Assembly: GCF_006228385.1 (NCBI RefSeq)
Contig: NZ_CP039852.1
Span: forward strand, 1,690,001 to 1,754,000
From: Salinimonas iocasae
GTDB taxonomy: Bacteria > Pseudomonadota > Gammaproteobacteria > Enterobacterales > Alteromonadaceae
Direction of reading: 5' to 3'
DNA: 64,000 nt
Part shown: piece by piece, positions 49,691-57,807 of the stretch
Numbering within the stretch: position 1 is the first letter of the stretch
Layout: the number at the start of each line of letters is the position of its first letter
Translations under genes and position numbers: made by a program
The notes under the pieces: model-generated
The model's database searches: none
Seen by the model: only the letters and a program-made list of their open reading frames with translations
What the model was told of the DNA's origin: nothing

Positions 49691-52481
49691 ACGTTTATTT
49701 AAGCCTGCCCATCAAAGTGCAGATGCCAGTATACGCAAAGCTGCTGTTGACAAGTTATCGCCCCAAAAGCCTCAGGAAAAGTCAGCGCTGCATGAGCTCG
49801 CTTTTAATGATTCGGACCCGGGCGTGACGCTGGCTGCACTGCACAGATTGGACAAATTTGCATTGTGGCAAAAGACAGCGCAGTTATCCCGCTTTGATGT
49901 GGTAAAGCGCACAGCGCGTCAAGAGGTTGAAAAAGCCGTACTGGCAGAGCAGGGCAGGGAGCTCGATAATCAGCAACGTATTGATTATCTGAAGGAGTCG
50001 GCAGACAGCGACCTGGTACGCCGCGCGTTAATGAAACCGGTCGAAGGGCTTGACGATAGCACTACGTTGCAGCTGTTAAGTAAAGTCGGTCAGGATGATT
50101 TTACCCTTCAATATTACCAGAACCAGGCTTCTGAAAAAATTCGTGAAGCGTTGATTCAGAATGCTTCTGACGCGCAACTAGATAAATTTCTGCGTAAGGA
50201 ATCCAGCGATACGCTGATTCGCATTATTGACGAGCACAAGCAGGCGCGTGATGAACAGAAGCGTAAACCAGAAGCGGTTCAGCAGGCTTTGACATTACTA
50301 TTGTCAAAACTGAAGGCGTTACTGAATAAAGCAGATTATGCAGAAATTAAGCGTCGTCAGTTGTTGCTTGTTGATGAGTACCATCAGCTAAGTAATGAGT
50401 TCACCTGGCTGGATAACGAGGCGCAAGCGCGCGCCGCAGATAAATTCAAAACGCTGCACGCAAGAGTCGATGCGCACCTGGAAATGTTACGCCCGGCGTG
50501 GGAAGAAGCACAGCAGTCTGAACAGAGACAAGCATTACTTGCTGATGCGCATAGTGCAGCTAATACTGCTTTTCAGGCAGTAAACGCGTTATATGGCGAA
50601 GATCGTACTGCTGTTGCAATGGCATCCGTTGAGCATGCTAATACTTGCCTGGAGGCGCTCGAGCACGCAATCAGTCAATTGCCAGATAAGCGCTTATTGT
50701 CAGCTGATTCGCGTGAACAAGCCAGGCTGACTCATACCCTTGAGCGGTTGGGACACCTTGTCGCCATTTTTCCTACACAGCAGCACCTTGCTAAACAATT
50801 TGAGACATTTCTTGAGACTGCGGACGAACAGCAGGCTGTGACGCAGGAAGCGCTCGATGCGCTTGAACAAGAATACGATGCTTATGTGCAAAAAATCGAA
50901 CAGATGCCTGAAGCCTGGTTATCGCAATGGCGGGATATTCGAAAACGTCACAGGAAAGCGCTCAAATCTGCAAAAGAAGCGAGCGATGAAAAAACAAAAT
51001 CGGTCAGACGATTGCTAAGTATAGTAGGTAGCCTGATTAGCGAGGGCCGTTACAAAGCGGCGCTTTCACGCTATTCAAATTTAAAAGCGGAGTTTGATTC
51101 ACTCAGTAATGCAGATCAGAGTCGCTTACAGCGACGGTTTGAAGATGTTCGATCGCAAGTCGAGCGCCTTGAAGGATGGCAATCCTATCTGGCGGCACCA
51201 CGCAAACCAGAATTATTGACCCAGGCAGAAATGCTGGCAAGTCAGCGCCCCGACAGTATCAAAGCCCGGGCAAAGCAGATAAAGGTGTTGCGAGAGCAAT
51301 GGCAAAGCCTGACGAAGCCTGGTGATAACAGCGAAGAATCTGTTCAATTTGACGCGGCCCTGGAAAAGGCGTTCGCCCCCTGCAGAGAGCACTATGCGAA
51401 GCAGGAGGAAATCCGTGAACAGGCCAAACAGGAGCGGCTGAAACTCATTGAAGCGGTCAATCAGCTTTCAGCTTCTCAGGAAGACATCACAGCGATTGCG
51501 AAACGCTATGAACAGCTTAAACAGGAATGGCGTAATGCCGGTCAGGTTGAAAAGGCAACTTATGAAGCACTTAAAAAGCAGTGGGGTGAAGCCTCTTCTT
51601 CTGTAAACCAGCGCGTTACTCAATGGCATCTTGAAAACCGTGAACAGAAGCAAAGCTTAATCGATGCGGTAAATGCGTTGCAGGAGATAGAGGATCGTCA
51701 GGCCGCTGCGACTCAGGCTCAACATCTGCAAAAAGAATGGAAGCAGGTTGGTCATGCTGGTCCGAAGCACGAAAACAAGCTGTGGCGTGCATTTAAGCAG
51801 GCGAATGATACATTATTCGATGCTTTAAAATCTCAGCAGGCAGATATAAAAGAAAAACAGAAAGTTGAAGCACAGCAGTGGATTAACATGATTGACGCTT
51901 TACTGGCGGAACTTTCTGAGACCGATGCTTCTGCAGCGCAGGGTCAGCTTGATAAAATTAAAGCTGATGCCGGAGCATTAAGCAAAGCGGTTCCAAAGTT
52001 GGATAAGAAGCTGAAATTTGCAGAAACTATGCTGCGTGATGCCCGCAACCATAAGCGTAAGGATGCCAGAAAGGCAGAGTATCGTGCGCTGTTAAGTGGC
52101 TTAAGCGCCTGGACTGATGCAGACAGTCCTGCTACAGACCAGATTCCTGATGAAGTCTGGCGCGCCATGAATAAACAGCACCAGTCGGTAATGCTTAAGC
52201 CTCTTGTCGTTAACGCAGACCGCGGCTGGTTTACCACGCAGTTAGAGCTACTCGCTGATTGTCCAAGTCCTGAAGCTTTCTTAGCTCAGCGGCAGGATAT
52301 TCAACTGGCAATGATGATGGATAAACTGGAAAGCGGTGAGTCGTACTCATTAAATGATACTTTACTCAGGTGGATTTCCTGCGGACCGGTTACGCAAGAT
52401 GACTCTGCTGCGTATACACGACTTCGCGAAGTGATTGAGCAGCGCCTGATTAATCACGATAAAAAGAGCATTGAACAATGA
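49680..52481 (+). CDS. large DUF349 coiled-coil protein
   Basis: 933 residues, cytoplasmic and almost wholly helical. The first ~190 residues resemble HEAT-like helical repeats (SALHELAFNDSDPGVTLAAL). The central part is coiled coil, and from ~580 onwards there are DUF349-type repeats (EWRNAGQVEKATYEALKKQW; EWKQVGHAGPKHENKLWRAF). The function of DUF349 is unknown. Start and stop overlap neighbours (11 bp with DUF1315, 4 bp with the small gene downstream), so the genes are translated as a block. Confidence 0.88.
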   Translation: MIFKRLFKPAHQSADASIRKAAVDKLSPQKPQEKSALHELAFNDSDPGVTLAALHRLDKFALWQKTAQLSRFDVVKRTARQEVEKAVLAEQGRELDNQQRIDYLKESADSDLVRRALMKPVEGLDDSTTLQLLSKVGQDDFTLQYYQNQASEKIREALIQNASDAQLDKFLRKESSDTLIRIIDEHKQARDEQKRKPEAVQQALTLLLSKLKALLNKADYAEIKRRQLLLVDEYHQLSNEFTWLDNEAQARAADKFKTLHARVDAHLEMLRPAWEEAQQSEQRQALLADAHSAANTAFQAVNALYGEDRTAVAMASVEHANTCLEALEHAISQLPDKRLLSADSREQARLTHTLERLGHLVAIFPTQQHLAKQFETFLETADEQQAVTQEALDALEQEYDAYVQKIEQMPEAWLSQWRDIRKRHRKALKSAKEASDEKTKSVRRLLSIVGSLISEGRYKAALSRYSNLKAEFDSLSNADQSRLQRRFEDVRSQVERLEGWQSYLAAPRKPELLTQAEMLASQRPDSIKARAKQIKVLREQWQSLTKPGDNSEESVQFDAALEKAFAPCREHYAKQEEIREQAKQERLKLIEAVNQLSASQEDITAIAKRYEQLKQEWRNAGQVEKATYEALKKQWGEASSSVNQRVTQWHLENREQKQSLIDAVNALQEIEDRQAAATQAQHLQKEWKQVGHAGPKHENKLWRAFKQANDTLFDALKSQQADIKEKQKVEAQQWINMIDALLAELSETDASAAQGQLDKIKADAGALSKAVPKLDKKLKFAETMLRDARNHKRKDARKAEYRALLSGLSAWTDADSPATDQIPDEVWRAMNKQHQSVMLKPLVVNADRGWFTTQLELLADCPSPEAFLAQRQDIQLAMMMDKLESGESYSLNDTLLRWISCGPVTQDDSAAYTRLREVIEQRLINHDKKSIEQ

Positions 52482-52696
52482 AAGTTCAGATTGAATATGA
52501 GTTTCAGACTGAGCAGCACGCTTATCGTTTTTTAAATACGGCTATGCATATGGAGGCCGAAGCCCTCAAGGTAAAACTCGGGCGGTCGGACCATCATGTA
52601 TCGGTTGCTTATCAATATGCTGATCATGCCTTTGATTCAACCGCAGCCGATTTAGACGACCTGGCCAGAGAGCTTGGTGGCGAAGAGGTTCGTTAA
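52478..52696 (+). CDS. small conserved-looking protein of unknown function
   Basis: 72 residues, acidic, no signal or membrane segment. The ATG overlaps the DUF349 stop (ATGA), which supports it as a real gene. I recognise no family. It is predicted to be alpha/beta, with a C-terminal helix DLDDLARELGGEEV. Confidence 0.7.
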   Translation: MKVQIEYEFQTEQHAYRFLNTAMHMEAEALKVKLGRSDHHVSVAYQYADHAFDSTAADLDDLARELGGEEVR

Positions 52697-52762
52697 TAGT
52701 CGTACAGGTACCGGGTCAAATTTTCGCGGTACCTGGCTCGGTTAAAACACAATGCAAAAGTA

Positions 52763-53116
52763 ATGAATAAAACATTTCAAAAAAGGGAAAAGGCCTTAGT
52801 CGCCGCGCTAACCCGTGCCTGTGAAACTGCGAAGTCCTGGGATAGCGGGTTTCTATGGTTAACTCACACTGTCCGACATAACGACTTTCCCGACAGTCTT
52901 GTAATCACTTGTGTTTTTAGCTTGGACGCTGAACTTGTAGCGGTGAAAGAGCAGGGTATAGACAAAAAATTGTGTGTGCTTATACAGAAACAAATGAATG
53001 ATTCAGGTCTGGTAGTTAAAAATGTTCAGCGCCACATGCGCATGGATAGCGAAGAAAGTTGTCTGCGAGAAGATGCCGGCAACTGGGAAAAACGGCTTAA
53101 TAAGCAGTGCTTTTAG
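52763..53116 (+). CDS. uncharacterised cytoplasmic protein, ~117 residues
   Basis: 117 residues, with blocks ALTRACETAKSWDSGFLWLTH and NDFPDSLVITCVF. Similar proteins in Vibrio and Shewanella have been labelled 'Fis family regulator', but I see no Fis-type helix-turn-helix here, so that name should not be copied. Weak ribosome-binding site. 66 bp after the small gene upstream, possibly the operon's end. Confidence 0.7.
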   Translation: MNKTFQKREKALVAALTRACETAKSWDSGFLWLTHTVRHNDFPDSLVITCVFSLDAELVAVKEQGIDKKLCVLIQKQMNDSGLVVKNVQRHMRMDSEESCLREDAGNWEKRLNKQCF

Positions 53117-53118
53117 TT

Positions 53119-53164
53119 AAAAGCGGTCATGATGTAGCTGCTTACGTTTTCACCCCGCTTTTTT
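53119..53164 (+). terminator. terminator after the 52.8-kb gene
   Basis: The arms AAAAGCGG and CCGCTTTT, with a 28-base loop, are followed by T. The long loop lowers confidence. Confidence 0.55.
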
Positions 53165-53406
53165 GTCTTACCATGATCCGTGTGCATGTGAATCTGCATA
53201 TCATACTGACGGAATAATTAGTTCAATGCTGGCTGGTCGCATTTCTCAAGCTACATATCATTAGCCAGATAAATCAAATCTTTTTTAAAAATACAGCTCG
53301 CCGTATATCTGAGGCATCGTTTTCAAATTTCCTCTCCAAAGACTCGCTCACTCAAATGTTGTCCTTCCATATCACGCTTTCAACTTTCAATAAGATGTAA
53401 TTAAAA

Positions 53407-53455
53407 ATCATGAGTCTTCATGATGAAAATATTGTTCATAAAGCTCATGGACAAT
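53407..53455. promoter_or_regulatory. paired inverted repeats, candidate operators for the porin-tct operon
   Basis: ATCATGA-GTCT-TCATGAT (53407-53424) is a perfect inverted repeat. Seven bases later, ATTGTTCAT-N7-ATGGACAAT (53431-53455) is matched at 8 of 9 positions. They lie ~110-160 bp upstream of the porin and could bind the CitB-type regulator at 59.4 kb. Confidence 0.45.
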
Positions 53456-53564
53456 AAGAGCAAAACGTCATTAATGAATTAAATAATAATTATTTCAATT
53501 ACATATCTTTAACTGGTGATTAACATTACGCTTGCGGCCGTCTTAAGTGAATGTGCCAATAATA

Positions 53565-54809
53565 ATGAATAAATTATCTTTTGCCCTGTTCTGCCTGGCA
53601 GTGGCGTCACAATCAAATGCGAAGAGTAATCAAGACTTCGACAACGACACAGCAAACAAATACGAAGAAAGGCTAAGCGGGCTTGAACAGCAGTTTGAAA
53701 GTAGCTCCCGTCAGGTATCCCTTGGAGGTCGTCTTCAGATAGATTTCAATGGCTTTAACGGCGCGTATAACGCTGATAATGGCGGAGACTTTGGCGCAGA
53801 ACTTTTTCCCCGCCGCGCCCGTCTTTCAGTGGATGGGGAGCGCACCGACCTTGAGTATAAAATGATTCTCGAGTTTGCTGAAGACACCATAGAAATTTTA
53901 CTACTAAGGTTTGAATACGTCGGCTTTGATGATGGCCCTGTCATTAAGTTTGGGAAAATCAGAGAAGATATTTCACTCGATGCGCTAACAAGCTCTAAGC
54001 ACATGGCACTTATAGAGAGGGCTAGTGTCGCAAATACAATGTCTCCCTATTTCCGTTGGGGAGTGTCAGCAAATCAATACTTTCCAACCACAGGCCTGCG
54101 TTACGCATTTGGTATCTATAAAAATGACGCATTTGGTGCAAATGGGAAGGACACAGATGGTGCATTAGCGCTAGCTGCTTCGGGTCGATTAACCTGGAAT
54201 CTTGCACTTGACCATGAACAACTCTTTCACGCTGGAGGATGGAGTTCATACCGTGAATTCGGTGACGAACAACTCAACGGTGCTTTCGCCCGTGCAGAAA
54301 TTCGTGAGCCGAATGTTCGACTCGTGGACTACAGTGCCGGCGGTCAATTAGTTCGCCTTGATTATCTTTCTCAGCATGGGTTTGAAGCAGCTTGGCAAAA
54401 TGGACCGCTGCTTATACAGGGTGAGTACGCAGAGCGACGAATATCGACCAGCGATACAAGCTCCGAATTGAATCGGGCCACCTACGCTGGCTATTACATT
54501 CAAGCAAGTTACATGCTGACCGGTGAGCACAAATTCTATTCTACATCCAGTGCACGTTTCAATCAGCCTAAAGGTGTAGCGAACGCATGGGAGATTGCGG
54601 TAAGAGCTTCATCTATGGATGCGACGAGCGATTTGCAAGGCACCAGGGCGCAAAGTTACACCTTGGGCGTGTCTTACTACATCGATGAAGACACCAAAAT
54701 AATGGTAAATGGCATTCGCAGTAGTGTTTCAGGTCCGGGCACGCTTGCACTGGTGAACACCAATACTGAAGGAAACGCGATTACGGCGCGTTTTCATTAT
54801 GATTTTTAG
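53565..54809 (+). CDS. OprO/OprP-type phosphate-selective porin-like outer-membrane protein
   Basis: 414 residues from the ATG at 53565. The signal peptide is MNKLSFALFCLAVASQSNA. A short coiled coil (YEERLSGLEQQFESS) precedes a beta-barrel beginning VSLGGRLQIDFNGF and ending in HYDF, with terminal Phe as in outer-membrane proteins. The PRRARLSVDGE block is typical of the OprO/OprP family. Being first in the tct operon suggests it admits the transporter's substrate; phosphate selectivity should not be assumed. A GTG six codons upstream is an alternative start. Confidence 0.85.
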   Translation: MNKLSFALFCLAVASQSNAKSNQDFDNDTANKYEERLSGLEQQFESSSRQVSLGGRLQIDFNGFNGAYNADNGGDFGAELFPRRARLSVDGERTDLEYKMILEFAEDTIEILLLRFEYVGFDDGPVIKFGKIREDISLDALTSSKHMALIERASVANTMSPYFRWGVSANQYFPTTGLRYAFGIYKNDAFGANGKDTDGALALAASGRLTWNLALDHEQLFHAGGWSSYREFGDEQLNGAFARAEIREPNVRLVDYSAGGQLVRLDYLSQHGFEAAWQNGPLLIQGEYAERRISTSDTSSELNRATYAGYYIQASYMLTGEHKFYSTSSARFNQPKGVANAWEIAVRASSMDATSDLQGTRAQSYTLGVSYYIDEDTKIMVNGIRSSVSGPGTLALVNTNTEGNAITARFHYDF

Positions 54810-54818
54810 GAGACATGT

Positions 54819-55766
54819 GTGCAATTAAGACTATTAAGTTTTTTATTATTTTTGGGAGTTAGCATCGGCGCAGTAGCGAAGGACCACTTTCTTATACCCG
54901 GTGGGCCAGGTGGGGGATGGGATACTACTGCCCGGGGTATCGGTGAGGCGCTGATGAAATCAGGTATATCTGATAACGCATCTTTTCAAAATATGTCCGG
55001 AGGTGGCGGCGGGCGGGCGATTGCTTACCTGATTGAACTAGGCAACCGGCAGGGTGACATGTTGATGGTTAACTCTACTCCTATTGTTATCCGAGCGCTG
55101 ACCGGCCAAGTCCCATATAGCTACCACGACCTGAAGCCAGTCGCCAGTATCATTGCTGATTATGGTGCTTTCGTTGTTCGCGACGACTCGCCTTTTAAAA
55201 CGTGGGATGACGCCATTGATGAGTTGCGTGATGATATTCGCGCGATAACCATCGCCGGAGGTTCAGCCAGAGGAAGCATGGACCATCTGGTTGCTGCGCT
55301 AGCCGTAAATGCTGCCGATCTAAATGGCGCACGGATACGCTATATCCCATACGATGCGGGCGGTCAGGCTAAAGCAGGTTTGCTTTCCGGGGAAATACAG
55401 ATGCTATCCACCGGGCTTAGTGAGGCGCTGGAAATTGCCCAAAGTGGCCAGGCCCGAATCCTTGCTGTAACGGCACCTGAACCAATACCTGCGTATCCTG
55501 AATTACCAACACTAAAGTCTATGGGCTATGAGACAAGTTTCGCAAACTGGCGTGGATTGTTTGCTTCGCCTGACACGCCTGATTCGAAGGTTGAAGAGTA
55601 CGTGAGGCGTTATCGCAAACTGATGCAAACCGAAGCATGGGCAAAAGTCAGAGATCGCAATGGGTGGATGGATTTGTTTAGACCTACCGATAAGTTTCAG
55701 GCAGACCTTCGAGAGCAAGAAGCACAACTTGAAGTTCTGATGACCAAATTAGGTTTTATTCGTTAG
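54819..55766 (+). CDS. tctC: TctC-type periplasmic binding protein (Bug family)
   Basis: 315 residues. The signal peptide MQLRLLSFLLFLGVSIGAVA is followed by mature KDHFLIPGGPGGGWDTTARG, the characteristic carboxylate-binding loop of the tripartite tricarboxylate transporter receptors. ADYGAFVVR and IPYDAGGQA are further family blocks. The start is GTG at 54819 with AGGAG five bases upstream; an ATG four bases earlier is out of frame. Ligand is probably a carboxylate, identity unknown. Confidence 0.93.
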   Translation: MQLRLLSFLLFLGVSIGAVAKDHFLIPGGPGGGWDTTARGIGEALMKSGISDNASFQNMSGGGGGRAIAYLIELGNRQGDMLMVNSTPIVIRALTGQVPYSYHDLKPVASIIADYGAFVVRDDSPFKTWDDAIDELRDDIRAITIAGGSARGSMDHLVAALAVNAADLNGARIRYIPYDAGGQAKAGLLSGEIQMLSTGLSEALEIAQSGQARILAVTAPEPIPAYPELPTLKSMGYETSFANWRGLFASPDTPDSKVEEYVRRYRKLMQTEAWAKVRDRNGWMDLFRPTDKFQADLREQEAQLEVLMTKLGFIR

Positions 55767-55775
55767 GAGTTAATC

Positions 55776-56249
55776 ATGCTTATCAGACAAGTATTGGGCC
55801 CGGGATTATTTCTGACCTTTTTCACTATCTACGGCATTTACGCCTGGCAAATTCCGTTATTGCCATTTGAAAAATATGAAGTGGTTGACTCATCAACGCT
55901 ACCAAAACTATATGCAGGATTAGGTTTGCTCTTCAGCTTTTTAGGGGTGGTTACACAAATTATAAAATACAGCGAAGGTACCGGTTCGCAAAAACCTCTT
56001 GGTCTTAAATTCGTCAATATAAAGCAAATAGGACTGGTAGTTTTACTAATGGTGATCTACAGCTTCCTACTAGAACCACTAGGTTTCATTGTCGCTACAC
56101 TGCTATTCCTTTTAACAGGTTTTTGGGTCATGGGTGAACGCCGGAGTAGGGTGCTCCTGCTCTCCTCAGTCCCGGTAGTCGTCGTATTCTGGCTACTCAT
56201 GACCCAACTTCTCGATATCTATCTTGCCACTGGCACTTTCTGGAGTTAA
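55776..56249 (+). CDS. tctB: TctB-type small membrane subunit
   Basis: 157 residues with four hydrophobic segments (~6-24, 45-65, 85-120 as two, 128-148), the topology of TctB. Sequence is little conserved in this family, so the call rests on size, topology and position between tctC and tctA. Ten bp after tctC; two bp before tctA. Confidence 0.9.
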   Translation: MLIRQVLGPGLFLTFFTIYGIYAWQIPLLPFEKYEVVDSSTLPKLYAGLGLLFSFLGVVTQIIKYSEGTGSQKPLGLKFVNIKQIGLVVLLMVIYSFLLEPLGFIVATLLFLLTGFWVMGERRSRVLLLSSVPVVVVFWLLMTQLLDIYLATGTFWS

Positions 56250-56251
56250 CT

Positions 56252-57787
56252 ATGTTTGATGCAATAATGGTCGGCGTAGACGCGGCCTTTCAATGGCAAA
56301 ATGTGATGTATGTTGTGGTCGGCTGTCTTGTTGGCACCTTTATTGGCATGTTGCCCGGTCTGGGACCAATTACAGCTATCGCCCTGATGATTCCAATTAC
56401 TTACAGTATTGGACCAAGTTCAGGGATGATCCTGATGGCAGGGGTCTACTACGGTGCTATTTTTGGTGGTTCCACCAGTTCAATTCTCATCAATGCACCG
56501 GGTATCGCCGGTACCGTAGCGTCTTCTTTTGATGGCTATCCGCTGGCTCAGAAAGGAATGGCAGGTAAGGCGCTGGCAATCGCTGCGTGGTCGTCGTTTA
56601 CCGGTGGAACCATCGGTGCAATCATGCTTATGATAGCAGCGCCCACGCTTGCTGAAGTGTCGCTTAGTTTCCATTCCGGCGATTACGTTATGCTTATGCT
56701 TTTAGGGCTGACAGCTATAGCTGCATTTTCAAGTAACGGTGAGTTCCTCAAAGCCATGATGATGACCGTTTTCGGTTTGGCACTGTCAACCGTTGGAATT
56801 GACCCATCATCAGGCACCGAGCGGTTTACCTTTGGACAACCGGATTTATTGGACGGCCTGAGCTTTTTACTGATTGCGATGGCGACTTTCGCGCTTTCTG
56901 AAGCGCTGATGAATGTTATCAATCCGGATAAGGACAAAGATGATGGGATGGGAGGTAAGGCTCTGGGTAGCTTTAAACTTAGTCGTGACGAAATCAGAGA
57001 AATCTATCCTTCGGTAGGACGGTCTTCCTTTATTGGCTTTCTGATAGGCGTGCTACCCGGTGCAGGGGCTACTATTGCCAGTTTTATGGCATATGCGGCA
57101 GAAAGAAATCTTGCCCCGGCAAAATACAAAAAATCATTTGGACGAGGTGCTAAACGTGGTCTGGCGGCGCCCGAAGCAGCTAACAATGCTGCCTGTACCG
57201 GCTCATTCGTGCCGCTACTAACATTGGGAATTCCTGGATCGGGAACTACAGCCATAATGCTGGGAGCGCTAATAGCGTATGGTCTGCAGCCAGGGCCATT
57301 GCTGATGCAGGATAATCCGGATGTGTTCTGGTCGGTTATCGTTTCAATGTACTTCGGTAATGTCGTTCTGTTAATTTTAAATTTGCCTCTTATTCCCTAT
57401 CTGGCGAAAATTCTTGTCATGCCCAAATCTTTACTGACAATATTTATATTATTTTTCAGTTTGATAGGTGTTTATCTGGTTTCTTTCAATACCTTTGATC
57501 TGTTTATGATGATTGGCTTTGCCAGTGTTGCGTTATTACTTCGACTGCTTGCTTTTCCGATGGCCCCACTGTTATTGGGCTTTATACTCGTATTGGGCTT
57601 TATACTCGGTGATATGATCGAAAGGAACTTTCGTCGTGCTATGCTAATTTCAGACGGATCGTTAAACTTTATTTGGGAGCGCCCGCTAACCTTATCGATT
57701 CTGGCTATCGCTATTGTGGTGTTATTGGTACCTCTTCTGGGATTTATTAAGAATAGACGCAACCGTAGTACTGCTACTCCAGATTAA
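56252..57787 (+). CDS. tctA: TctA-type large membrane subunit with a 6-residue internal duplication
   Basis: 511 residues, about twelve membrane segments. TctA signatures: GTFIGMLPGLGPITAIALMIPITY, YYGAIFGGSTSSILINAPG, and a second GVLPGAGATIASF with the stretch TLGIPGSGTTAIMLGAL. It forms the channel for carboxylate:cation symport with TctB and TctC. Near the C-terminus an exact 18-bp tandem repeat (57573-57608) doubles LGFILV as LGFILV-LGFILG inside a membrane helix just before DMIERNFRRAM. Confidence 0.94.
   Translation: MFDAIMVGVDAAFQWQNVMYVVVGCLVGTFIGMLPGLGPITAIALMIPITYSIGPSSGMILMAGVYYGAIFGGSTSSILINAPGIAGTVASSFDGYPLAQKGMAGKALAIAAWSSFTGGTIGAIMLMIAAPTLAEVSLSFHSGDYVMLMLLGLTAIAAFSSNGEFLKAMMMTVFGLALSTVGIDPSSGTERFTFGQPDLLDGLSFLLIAMATFALSEALMNVINPDKDKDDGMGGKALGSFKLSRDEIREIYPSVGRSSFIGFLIGVLPGAGATIASFMAYAAERNLAPAKYKKSFGRGAKRGLAAPEAANNAACTGSFVPLLTLGIPGSGTTAIMLGALIAYGLQPGPLLMQDNPDVFWSVIVSMYFGNVVLLILNLPLIPYLAKILVMPKSLLTIFILFFSLIGVYLVSFNTFDLFMMIGFASVALLLRLLAFPMAPLLLGFILVLGFILGDMIERNFRRAMLISDGSLNFIWERPLTLSILAIAIVVLLVPLLGFIKNRRNRSTATPD
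57573..57608 (+). repeat. perfect 18-bp tandem duplication inside tctA
   Basis: The unit TATTGGGCTTTATACTCG occurs twice without a mismatch (57573-57590 and 57591-57608). It is in frame and adds six hydrophobic residues. Confidence 0.95.
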
Positions 57788-57807
57788 GCTTATACAGAGA
57801 ACGCGTA

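Larger units (their letters stand above)
53117..53564. other. 448-bp intergenic region before the porin-tct operon
   Basis: It starts with a probable terminator (53119-53164), continues as AT-rich DNA and carries two adjacent inverted repeats (53407-53455) that may be operators. No open frame in it looks coding. Confidence 0.55.

Noticed and set aside
52763..53116. Fis-family transcriptional regulator
   Set aside because: Related proteins carry that label, but no helix-turn-helix of the Fis type is visible.
53396..53410. TGTAATTAAAAATCA as a HexR site before the porin
   Set aside because: Only one half-site is intact, and the operon has its own two-component regulator.
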